Source: CAYUNA01 sp047629355 (lineage in GTDB: Bacteria; Bacteroidota; Bacteroidia; Chitinophagales; Saprospiraceae). From it: a stretch of 21,914 nucleotides of DNA. Shown here in pieces: positions 1 to 12,300 of the stretch. Location: assembly GCA_047629355.1 (NCBI GenBank), contig JBLHWU010000102.1, positions 1-21,914 on the forward strand, written 5' to 3'. The notes beneath the pieces are model-generated. The model was not told the origin of the DNA. It saw only the letters and a list, made by a program, of their open reading frames with translations, and did no database searches. The position numbers were made by a program, and so were the translations under genes. The first letter of the stretch is position 1; each line of letters opens with the position of its first letter.

Positions 1-1
1 C

Positions 2-241
2 TCTCGTGGGAGCAACAAATACAATCAGACGTTATCGAAAAATCGAGCGAAATCAGTTGTCAAATATTTGACCGAAGGGGGCATTGCGAGCAATCGGATG
101 GTGCCAGTTGGCTTTGGAGAATCGCGCTTAAAAAATAGTTGCGAGGACACAGCGGATTGTTCGGAATATGAACACCAATTGAATCGCCGAACGGAGGTAC
201 GGATTTTACAAATCAACGCGCCTGGAACTTGGGTAGAATAG
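2..241 (+). CDS. OmpA family protein, C-terminal peptidoglycan-binding domain (5' end outside window)
   Basis: Only the last 79 codons and the TAG stop lie in the window; the frame is open to the left edge. The translation begins SRGSNKYNQTLSKNRAKS and continues with VKYL, GI..NRMVPVGFGES, a C-x(5)-C pair and QLNRRTEVRIL. This is the standard end of an OmpA/Pal/MotB-like domain: the SRG and the LS..RA..V..YL helix near the diaminopimelate-binding site, then the closing N-RR-E-R strand. Such domains anchor an outer-membrane protein or lipoprotein to peptidoglycan. The start, any beta-barrel or repeats and the signal peptide are not visible. In Bacteroidota, OmpA-domain genes often close units that also hold a PorP/SprF-like gene and a giant T9SS-secreted adhesin, so this may be the end of such a unit. 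The next gene starts 144 bp downstream on the same strand. The family is secure; the specific role is inferred. Confidence 0.87.
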   Translation, partial: SRGSNKYNQTLSKNRAKSVVKYLTEGGIASNRMVPVGFGESRLKNSCEDTADCSEYEHQLNRRTEVRILQINAPGTWVE

Positions 242-280
242 GAAGATAATCTACCAATAACAATCGACGCAAAAGATTGA

Positions 281-351
281 TTGGGTACTGGGTTTTAGGT
301 GCTGGGTTCTGGGCGATAATGTCAAAGCCCAATACCCAATTACCCAATACC
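281..351. repeat. Imperfect palindrome built of TTGGGTA-like words between the OmpA and giant genes
   Basis: The left arm (281-314) carries repeated words of the form ttgggtactgggt and ctgggttctgggc. The right arm (327-351) carries gcccaatacccaattaccca, which is nearly the reverse complement. The arms flank a 12-nt AT-rich loop, so the transcript could form a long imperfect hairpin. There is no T-tract after it, so it is a poor intrinsic terminator. It may be a low-complexity dispersed repeat or an mRNA-stabilising or attenuating structure between the two co-oriented genes. Only the inverted symmetry is directly seen. Confidence 0.5.
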
Positions 352-385
352 TATAAAATTATATCCAGTCAGAAATATTACATCT

Positions 386-3300
386 ATGTCTTTAGTTTAT
401 AAAAATTGCGAAAAAAACTCATTATTGAGTGACATTAAAGCATTTTTAAGTCAAAAGCAGTCATTTTTTGCCATTTTAGGCATTTTTCTATTATCACAAA
501 ACTTGTTTGCCGAAGGTACGAAACAACTAGCACCCATCTCTGACGACCGCGTTTTTATTCAGCCTGCACCTAATGGATTTGCTTCTTTTAACGGGCCAGC
601 TGATTTGCGGATGAATATCCATATTGCCAATCCAGAACAAGAGCAAGTATTTTTGGGTTTTGGACGACCAGCAACTTCGGGCGTCTATCCCTGTTCAGGT
701 TCCTTGATTAATTCTTACTTTAGAATAAAAGACCCGAATGGCAACGTTGTTTTTCCAACACCAGGAAGTACAGATGGACAAATTTTGGATGTGACGACTT
801 CCAATATTGCAAATTACGCACAAGCAGTTGCTGGACCAAGTACAATCGTAGGTGGTGCAGGATATGTACCTTTCGTTTTTAATCCAGACGGATTGCCAGC
901 GGGGGACTACTATATTGAGTTTTCAAACAGCATCAATACTGCGGGTTCTTCGACCGTTAATATCGACTTATTTGACATCACCGTCGCAACCGAAGGTGGA
1001 AGCCCAACAGCGATTGATGGACGGGTTTCTTCTAAGATTTGGTCGATGTATGCACCGCGAATTCAGTGTGATTGTAGTGACCCAACTTATGGTTGTTTTG
1101 ACCGTCCTTTTAACGGGAAGTTCAATGTCTACGTACCAACGGATAGTACCGTAATTGAGGTAGATTTTGCCAATTCTGGACTTCAACCAGCCTTTTTCAA
1201 TATTTTTTTTAATAGTTATGGAACGTCAAATTCAGGGAACGTCAATGTAGATAGATTATCTTTAAACAGTCAACAAGTATTTGCGACAGAATATCCAATT
1301 TTCTTGAACAATCCTGATGAAAACGTCTATCCTTCGGGAGCATTTGGAACGTACTTCGAGCAACCGTTTCTTCACAGTTGTGATAGACAAAGTGGAACGA
1401 ATGGCGCAGTGGGCGAATTCATCGGTTCGGTAACCAAAGCTGGACAATTAGAGGTGTTGATTGATTTGGAAGACTCGGGCAATTTTGAATTTACAGCAAA
1501 CTCTAGAGATGTAAATCTTGCGGTTAAAATTGAACCGCTGCCAGGAGATTTACCGCCGTATGTAGGGGTGATTGGATGGGATGGATTAGATGGTCTAGGC
1601 AATCCAGTTGATTTGACTCAACCCTTGACTTATCGCATGAAATATTCACAAGCGATTATACATTTTCCCATTTATGATTCGGAGTATATGCTCAATGGTT
1701 TCAATGTACAGACTATTCGTCCAACTCCGCCACCAACCGCATTGCAAGTTTATTTATACTATGATGATTCCAATATTCCAGATGTGCCAGGTAATGGTTC
1801 TTCACAGGTGAATTTGGATGGTTGTCTGCCTGCGTGCCACACTTGGTCGAATTTTAACTATGGAAATGTCAATACCATCAATACTTACTTTTTCGGAAGT
1901 GAAGAACGAACTTTTTTATTTGAACCAGGGATTTGTTTGGCTTTTGCAGTTGATGATGAAGATTCTACGACGGTCAATGTGCCAGTTGTTATTGATGTAG
2001 TGGACAATGACTTGGGAACAGATTTAGACCTAATTTCTGTTAGCACTTTAGGACTAATGCAGCCGACCAGTGGAACGACTATCGTCAATTCCATTACAGG
2101 TGAAATGACTTACACGCCCAACCTAGGATTCACTGGTGTTGATATGTTTGAATATGAAATTTGTGATAACAACAGTTTAACTTGTAGTATTGCAACGGTC
2201 ACGGTTACTGTAATGATGCCTGCCACAGAAACCGATTGTACTGACGGATTTGACAACGATGGCGACGGCTTAATTGATTGCGACGACCCTGATTGTGGTG
2301 GTGGTCCTGATTGTGAAAATCCAATTATTGGTATTGCTAAAAGTAACAGCTCAACAATCAATAATGGCGACGGAACTTATAGCATTTCTTTCCTTTTTAC
2401 GTTAGAAAATTTTGGAAATGTTGACCTAAGTGACCTCACTATTTTTGATGATGTTGTCGGACAATTTTCGGGCATGAACCCAACTAATTTTACGACTCAA
2501 AATGGTTCGCTTACCGCAAATGATTTATGGAATGGTACCGCGACTTCTAATATTTTAAATGCCAATCAAATGCTGGCAGTCGGCGCAACAGGAACCATTT
2601 TCGTAAGTTTTGATATTACTCCAGGAGTGACGCAATCTGCTGATAATGAAGCGACTGCAGAAGGAACCTCTCCACGTGGTGAAATGACAATAGATACCTC
2701 AACCGATAGTACAGACGCTGACGGCATCGACGATGATGACAATCCTGATGAAATAATCCCGACAACGGTTAACTTTTCAGAAATGCCAGTTATTGGGCTT
2801 GCCAAAAACAATGCGTCAACTACCAATAATGGTGACGGAACGTATGCTGTTTCCTTTGATTTTGTCATTGAAAATTTCGGGGATGTTAATTTAACAAATA
2901 TCACCTTATTCGACGATATTTTTGGACAATTTGCAGGAATGAATCCAACGAACTTCTCTGCAACAAGTGGAACGTTAAATGGAAATACAGGTTGGAATGG
3001 CACAGTGATATCTAACATCCTGTCCGCTGGTCAAAACTTGAATATCGGTGCAAATGGTACGGTTAGCATTAGCTTCACCGTTACGCCAAGCACGGCGACT
3101 TCTGTGATGAATTTGGCAACAACAGGGGGTACTTCTCCTTCTGGAAATTCAACAACTGATACCTCAACCTCTGGTACAAACCCAGATGGTACCGACGGCG
3201 ATGACAATCCAGATGAAATGATGCCAACAACGGTTCCGTTTACCGAAAACCCATCCTTGACCGTTACAAAAGCAGCCTCCAGTTTTACACCAATCGGCAA

Positions 3301-6300
3301 CGATATTTATACTTTAACGTATGAATTTACCATTGAAAATACAGGTGATATTCAGTTAAATACGATTGAAATTATAGATGATGTTCTAGTCCAATTTTCT
3401 GGAATGAATCCAACCAACTTAATGGCAATTGACGGCAGTTTATTAGCCAATAACACTTGGACAGGAAACGCCACTTCTAATGTTTTACAAATAGGTCAAA
3501 ACCTTGGAGTTGGTGCGATGGGTACCATAAGCGTTAGTTTTAACGTGACTTTGATGGGCGAGGTGACTTTGACTAATTTAGTTAATGTTTCCACCACAAC
3601 CCCAAGCGGCACGAATATTCTGGGCAACGACACCAATGTCTATGATTTCACGCCTCCATTTTGCCCAGCATTGACGTTTTCTTTAGGGGACAACGTGATT
3701 TGCGGAAACGCGGAAACGAATATTACTTTAACTGCGGATGCAAATTCTGGACAAATCGGCATTTATTATACCCTTGATAACCAGTTAGATAGCACAGCTT
3801 TATACCAAGCAGGTCATGGTGGCGCAATCTTATTGACGACCGTTTCGGGAAGTACAAGTGGTATCAATACGACCATTCAAAGTGGTGCTTTAGAAAACAA
3901 TGGCACAGCGGCGGTTATTTATTATATCTACACCATTTTGAACGATGGCAATCCAAATATTTCACCACCTTGTAACGTCGTTGTAGTTGATGAAATCACA
4001 GTCCATCCTTCTCCAAATGTCACGGCAACGGTCGGTGGTCCATTTTGTGAAGGTCAGAATGTGCAGCTATTTATGACTGGTGTAAAACCTGGCGAAATGT
4101 TCCAGTGGACTGGTCCGAACGGCTATTCTTCTACCGAACAAAATCCAGTTATTATTGCCGCAACAACCGCTAACGATGGCGACTATTTTGCTGTTGTTAC
4201 CAATACTTTTGGATGTACGTCTACTACAAACGTTTTAGATGTACTTGTCAATGACATGCCCGATGCAGCAATTGTTTTCAATAACAGCCCAACTTGTACA
4301 GAGGGTATAAATGATGTGATTTTAACCGCAAGCACAACCGCAGCAGGTACAATTAATTGGTACAAAGATTCAGGTGCAACGCCAATTGGAACGGGCGTAA
4401 TTTTGACATTAAGTAACGTCACCATAGCCGATGCGGGCAACTATTATGCGATTATTGATAACGGTCTTTGCACATCGAGTCCTTCGGCAATTACAGCAGT
4501 AATCGTCGATGAAATTCCTGTTGGACAAATCGCAACAACGGGCGCAAGCGAGATTGTTTGTAATAGTCAATCTACCGCGAATTTAAGTGCCAATAATCCA
4601 GCTATTGGAACAGGAATATGGACGCAAAATACAGGGAATCCAAACGGTGCTGTTATTGCGAATCCAAACAACCTGAACACTGTAGTAACTAATTTAGTGG
4701 CAGGTAGCTACAATTTCACTTGGTCATTATCTAACGGTGCGTGTCAAAATTACAGTACTGCCGGTATGATGGTAACTGTTGAAAATACCTTGACTTCTCC
4801 AATGATTTCTGGTGATGCTGATGTTTGCGAAGGCGAAGAATTGACCTTAGTGGCTTCCAACGCACCAACAGGCGCAACCTACGAATGGCAAGGACCAAAC
4901 GGTTTTACCGCAGCTACGCAAACCATTGCTATCAATCCTATACAGTTAAATAATGCAGGGGATTATAGTGTAAAAATGATTACTTCGGACGGTTGTGAAT
5001 CTGCTTTTTCAACGCCAACCAATGTCACCATTTTTCTAAAACCAGCAACGCCAATTATTTCTGGAAATGAAATCTGCGATGGCGAAAATATCGAATTGCA
5101 AACGGGCAGCATCGGCGACCTTTTTGAATGGTTCAGCTCAGGAAATGCAATGACGCCAGCTGCAACGACAACCGTTAATAGTGTGAGTATTCCGTCAATA
5201 AATGCAGGTTACCAAGCAGGCAATTGGACGGTTATAGTTACGGACGGTAATGGCTGCCAAACGGATGCTTCTACACCTTATAACTTGGTAATTAAATCAA
5301 CACCAACTGCACCGATTGCGACTTATAATGACCCCGTTTGTGCTGGACAAAATTTGTCATTAATGGCAACGACTATCAGCGGCGCAACGTATATGTGGAG
5401 TGGACCAAACGGCTATTCTTCTTTGCAACAAAGCCCAACGATTATGAACGTGGGGAGCGTTTCAAATGGCATTTATGAAGTCGTAGCAATCATCGACGGC
5501 TGTGCTTCTGAAACGGCGGCAGTTACCATCACCATCAATGAAAATCCAATCGTTACGGCAGCTAATAATGGTGCTTCGTGTGGTAATGATTTAGAATTGT
5601 ACGCCAACGCATCGGGTGGAATGGGCCAGTTGAATTATTTGTGGAATGGGCCAAATACCTTTACTTCTGATATCGAAAATCCAGTTATTCCGAACCCCAC
5701 TTCTGCCAATGAAGGTACTTATACTTTAATAGTCATGGACGACAACGGTTGTTCTACAGAAACGATGACCGATGTGAACTTGGGTGTAGGTGCGACGGTT
5801 CAACCCGAAGTTTCCTCTAATTCTCCTTCCTGTGAAGGCGAAAATCTGATTATTTCTACGGCACAATATGCTGGACAATCTGTCACTTACGAATGGACTG
5901 GACCCAACGGAACTTCGACCACTGGCGGCGATTATCCAAACGCTTCAACGATTACTATTCTAAATGCAACCACAGTAAATTCGGGTGATTATACCGTTTT
6001 TGTCAATGTGGATGGCTGTGGTTCAAATACCTCTTCAGCACACACCGTTATCCTCAACAATACAGCAACTGCCAATGCGAGTACCAATTTTACAGGCAAC
6101 TGTGTTGATGGTCAAACCAATATTACTTTATTGGCAAATGCCTCAAATGGCGATACGCCTTACACTTACGTTTGGAACGGTCCGAATGGCTTTACTTCAA
6201 ATGCTGCTAATTCAACTATTGCGAATGCAACGGCTGCGAATAGCGGAACGTACACGGTTATGGTAACGGATGGCAATGGCTGTCAGGCAGAAATTTCAAC

Positions 6301-9300
6301 TTTAGATTTAAATTTAGCTGACCAGCCAGCAACGCCGATGATTACTTCTCCACAAATGGCTTGTGATGGTGAAAATGTGCAATTGTCCCTTACAAATGCT
6401 GACCCAAGTGTCACTTATTCATGGAGATTTAACGGCAATGCAATCGCAAATAACGACAGCCCAACTTTGGTTATTGACCCTGCAACTGCTGCCAATAGCG
6501 GAACGTATGAAGTTACGGTAACGAAAGCAGATTGTACGCCAACGAGTGCGACGGCTGAATTGACCGTTAGTTCAGAATTGGCGGCAACGGTTAACGACCA
6601 GGATTTTGGTTGTACCGACGGCGCAACGGATGTAGTAATTGCTTCAAATGTAACGGGCGGCATTGCACCTTACAGTTACGCATGGACTGGACCGAACGGC
6701 TACATATCTACCCAAGCAATGCCAACAATCACGGGCGCAAGTTCGGATGATGCGGGTACTTATAATGTTATTATTACTGATGCAAATGCTTGTGCTTCTG
6801 GTAATGTTTCAGCAGTTATTTCCATAAAAGATGCGCTTGACCAAGCTGTTTTTAAACCATTAAATAATGCGCCTTGTGAGGGTGAAAATGTTGTTTTAGA
6901 AATTCAGCCATACAATGGGGTAAACGTGAATTACAATTGGGATTTTAATGGGAATTCAATTACCAACAACTCCAATGTTTTAATTATTAATAATGCAACT
7001 GGAACCAACAACGGAACGGTTGAAGTTTCGGTAACGGTTGACGGTTGTAGCACGCCTGCGCCTGCAAGTTTTGACCTCGTGGTAAATGAAGCAATCGCGG
7101 CGACTGTTGCTAATCAAAACTTAACTTGTATTGACAACAATACCGACTTAACGCTTTCCGCAAATATCACCGCCGGAACTGCACCATTTTCTTACGCATG
7201 GATTGGTCCAAATGGTTTTACTTCAAATGCAGAAAGCCCAGTTATTACTTCGGCAAATGCTGCAAATGCAGGAACTTACGAGGTAATGATTACGGACGAT
7301 AATGCTTGTCAATCATCGACGATTATCGCCATTATTCAAATTACAGAAGCACCCGATGCACCAACTTTGACCACAACACCAAACACTTGCGAGGGTGGGG
7401 CAGTAGTCCTTTCAACGCAAAGTTATTTAGGTACAAATGTGACTTATGCTTGGACAAAAGATGGTGTAGCAATTGCCAATAATGCTAATGTTTTAAATAT
7501 TAATCCAGCAACGCCAAATGATTCTGGCGATTACGTGGTGAGTGTGACGGTGGACGGCTGTACGGCTGCGCCTTCTAATATGACGAGCGTGGAGGTTTTT
7601 GAGAATCCAACTATTGTGATTGCAGTGCTTCCAGCTCAAAACTGCACCGATGGCACACAAAGTATTATATTGGATGCAACACCTGCTGCTGGTTCTGGAA
7701 TTTATACGTATTCATGGTCTGGTCCAAACGGCTTTATTTCGACCGACCAAGACCCCATTTTAAATAATATTAATCAAATGATGGCGGGTACTTATACCGT
7801 TGAATTTTTTGACAACAAAGGTTGTCAGGGAGCCTCTGTATCGGTTTCAATAGAAATCACGGACGCGCCCGACCAACCGTTAATCAGTTCTTCTAATCCA
7901 AATGCTTGTGAAGGCGAAGCAGTGATTTTGTCTGTTAATCCAGCGTCCGGCGCAAACGTTTCTTACGCTTGGACTTTAGATGGAAATGCTTTATCAGAAA
8001 CGACCAATACTTTGACCATTAATAATATAATGCTAGCGAATTCTGGGGATTATCAAGTAATTGTTATAGTTGATGGTTGTACTTCGCAATCTGCAATTTT
8101 TGCGCAAGCTACTTTCGCAGAACCGCAATTGACGATTTTTTCAGTCAATGATTTGGCATGTGCAGATGGTACAACCGATATTTTAATTCAAACCGAAGTT
8201 AGCACTGGAACCGCACCGTACAATTTCGTATGGGCAGGACCAAACGGCTTTTCTTCTGTTGAACAAAACCCAATTATCACGGGTGCAACTTCCGCAGATG
8301 CAGGGAATTATCAAGTAACTTTCACGGATGCAAACGGCTGTGTTTCTACAACCAAATCTGTAACAATTAACGTTACCGACGGCATCGAACAACCAACCGT
8401 TTTGACCTCAAACGGCGCAGTTTGTGAAGGCGAATCTTTGACGCTTTCTGTTACTTCTTATGGGGGTGCAAACGTAACTTATCAATGGTCAAAAGACGGC
8501 AATCCTATTCAAAATAACGATATGCCAACTTTGTCATTTGCCGCAGTTTCAGCAGCAGACAATGGCAATTATAATTTGACGGTTACCGTAAATGGTTGTG
8601 CAAATTTTGCCAATACCTTTACTTTAAATATAAATGAAATACCGTCTGTAATGGCTTCCTCTTCCGCAAATGGAAACACAATGGAATGCGCAGACGGCAC
8701 ACAAGATATTCAGTTAATGGCAACGGTGACGGGCGGTACAGCACTGTTCATTTACGCATGGACTGGTCCGAATGGCTTTGCTTCTTCTTTGCAAAATCCA
8801 ACCATTTCGGACGCAACGGAAGCTGACGCAGGAACGTACCAAGTAATGATTGCCGATGCCAACAATTGCGGTAGCCAAACGGCAGCCGTTGAATTAAATA
8901 TCACCGATGGCATAGCACAACCACAAATCATGGCAAACAACGTCAGTGGCAATGCGAACACTTGCGAAGGCGAAGATTTGACCTTAACCGTTGACGCATA
9001 CACCGGAGCGATGGTAACTTATGCTTGGACGTTGAATGGCGCAACAACCGCCAACAACAGCAACGAATTAATCATTCAAAACGCAATGATTGCCGACGCG
9101 GGTGCTTACGAAGTAACCGTAACTGTCGATGGTTGCGATGCTACTTCTACACCATTTACCGTTGGAATTTTCGGGCAACCGATGATTTCCGTAGGTACAT
9201 TGCCAGATTTTACGTGCACAGATGGCACGCAGACCTATATTGTTGATGCGACGATAGGCAACGGCAGCGGCGTTTATAACTATGCATGGACTGGTCCGAA

Positions 9301-12300
9301 TGGTTTTCAAGCAACGACCGAAGATTTGAATTTTCCAAATGCAACGAGCGATATTAATGGCGCATATACTTTGACAGCAACCGATGCAACAGGCTGTGTG
9401 AGTGAACTAGAAGCAGTGCAAGTTTTTGTACAAGATGGTATTGATGAGCCAATTATTTCGGCAACTGGTCCTGTTTGTGAAGGTGGCGAAGTGACTTTGG
9501 AAGTCACTGAATATCAAGGTGCAAATGTGACTTATGCTTGGATTTTGAATGGAAATGCATTGCCAATTATAGGGCATCAATATCCAATTCAAAATGCGAT
9601 GGCTACCGATGCGGGGGATTATCAAGTTACCGTTACGGTCAATAATTGTGAATCCCTATCGGATATTTTTACCTTAAATGTTTTTGGTGCGCCAATGGTA
9701 AACATTGCGCCAGTCATTGAAATTCTGTGTGCAGATGATACGCAAGACATAACTTTAACAACAACGGTAACGGGCGGTATTGCTCCATATATTTACACTT
9801 GGCAAGGACCAAACGGCTTTACCTCAACGGTAGCAAGTCCTACTTTGTCAAATGTAAGCAGTTTGCAATCTGGAACTTATATCGTGACGGTGACCGACGT
9901 AAATAATTGTGGTACAAACGCAACTTCCATTGAAGTAGTCATTGGAAATGGCATCGACCAACCAGTTGTTATTTCAAATACAGGCAATGTTTGTGAAGGT
10001 GAAAATACACAATTATCCATTCAAAATTATTCAGGTGCAAATGTCACTTTTGCATGGTATTTAAACAATAGCCTAATTGCAACGAATACAAATCAACACT
10101 TTATTAATGCCGCAACCGCAGCCGATTCAGGTAACTATCGCGTGGTTGTAACCGTTAATGATTGTGAAGCAAGTTCAGAAGAATTTGCCTTAGAAATATA
10201 TACTTCCCCCCAAGTTGAGATTGTGGCAATTGCTCCAATTGCGTGTTCGGATGGAACACCAAACATCACTTTACAAACTACTATTTCCCAAGGCACTGCT
10301 CCATTTACTTATGAATGGAGTGGACCGAATGGCTACATTTCCTTTGAAGACAATCCAGTTTTATCCAATATCAGCAGCGTAAATAGTGGCGTTTATAACT
10401 TAACCGTTAGCGATGCGAATGGCTGTGCAAGTGCAACTGCTTCTGCAAGTATCAACATCACCGATGCACCTGACCAACCAGTAATTGCTTACGACGGCGC
10501 GGTTTGTCAAGGGGAAATGGTAACGCTTTCTGTTCAGCAATACGCTGGCGCGAATGTAACTTACACTTGGTTTAAAGATACTATTGAAATAATAGGAGCA
10601 ACAACGAATCAAATCGTTTTTAATCCAAGCACAGTAGACGATGCAGGCGAATATTCGGTAACGGTACAATCAGACGATTGTTCTTCGATTTCAAGTCCTG
10701 TTCAAGTTGATGTTTTTGAAAATCCAAACATAGCCGTGACAACTGGACCAAGCGCATTCTGTACTTCAGGACAAGATTCTTTGGTGATTAATTCAGCAGT
10801 AACGGGCGATACCGCACCATTTACTTACGAATGGGTTGGTCCAAATGGCTTCTTTAGCGTCAACGCAAATCCTGTTTTACAAAATGTAAATAACGACATG
10901 GATGGTTCGTACACGGTATTTGTAACGGATGCAAATGGCTGTCAATCGAATGCATTTACAATTGAAATTGACATCGAAGAAGGCATCATTGAACCAGTGA
11001 TTACCTCAACGGGTCAGTCTTGCGATGGCGACGAATTCACGCTAAGTGTACCATCGTATTCAGGTCAAAATGTGACTTATGAATGGTCTACACCAAACGG
11101 CATTACGACGAATATCACCGGCTTGAATTCTAACGAAATTATTATCAATCCAATCACCGCAGCACACGAAGGTATTTATACCATTATGGTAACGGTGGAT
11201 GGTTGTACCAATACTTCCGATGACTTCAACTTCTTCATTCTGGACGAACCAACTGCCAATCCTTTGGTAGCGACTTCAGGTTCAATCTGTGAAGGTGGCG
11301 ATTTGGAATTATTAGGAAATGCAAGTGGAAACGGTACCTTGACTTATGAATGGAGTGGTCCGAATGGCTTCACCTCTAATGCACCAAACCCAACGATTAA
11401 TAATGTAGATGATAGCTACGATGGTCAATATCTATTAATTGTAACCAACCAACAAGGTTGTTCAACGACAGCGATTTTGACAGTGAATAACGTGATTTTA
11501 CCAGCACCACCAACTCCTACTTTAACGACGAATGTACCGATTTGTATGGGCGAAGATTTGATTTTGAGTACCAGCGCAGCAGGCGATATGTTTGCATGGG
11601 TTGGACCACTCGGAGATAGTCCTTCGACTTTGCAGATGCCAGGTTTGATGACCATGGTAGGAACGACTACTTTACCTTCTACTTCTGAGGCATATATGGG
11701 CGACGATTGGTCAGTAATGATAAAAGATGCAAACGGTTGTTGGTCAGAAATATCTGCACCAGTTGCTGTTGAAATATATGAAATACCGCAAGCGATTGCA
11801 ACGAATGGCGGTGCGATTTGTGTGGGCGGTGAAGCGCAATTATTTGCAAATGTTTTACCAAATGCAACGTACGAATGGCGAATCGCCGGAGAAACTAATA
11901 TTATTTCCACGCAATCCAGTCCAGTGATTGCGAATGTGAATGAAGATACTCTTTTTGAGCTATTAGTAACGCTCAATGGATGTAGTTCGGAGGCTGCTTC
12001 TACCTTAGTTACGGTTTCGACCGCACCTGAGATACAACCGGAAGCAGCCTACTTTTTGAACTCAGATTGTTCGCCAAGCGACTTGCAATTGAATGCAAAC
12101 GTGACGACGGCGGGTGACTTTGAGTTCAGTTGGACAGGACCAAATGGTTTTACTTCGAGCTTAGAAAATCCAATTATTCCAAATGCAAATGAAGCGGCAA
12201 ATGGGATTTACGAATTGACGATTTCTAATGGAAATGGTTGTGCAGCAACTTATGGGACCAACTTGGTATCGGTGATTCCAAACCAAGTTGCAGAACCAAT

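Noticed and set aside
6056..11252. CRISPR array or other short regularly spaced repeats
   Set aside because: The periodicity is a coding repeat of ~516 nt with diverged copies in one open frame. No short identical repeats with unique spacers occur here or elsewhere in the window.
11425..11976. A 183-codon minus-strand open frame inside the giant gene
   Set aside because: It lies wholly opposite the Ig-repeat coding sequence, and its residues are the reverse reading of repeat codons (rich in Val, Ser, Pro, Ile). No domain or start signal supports it.
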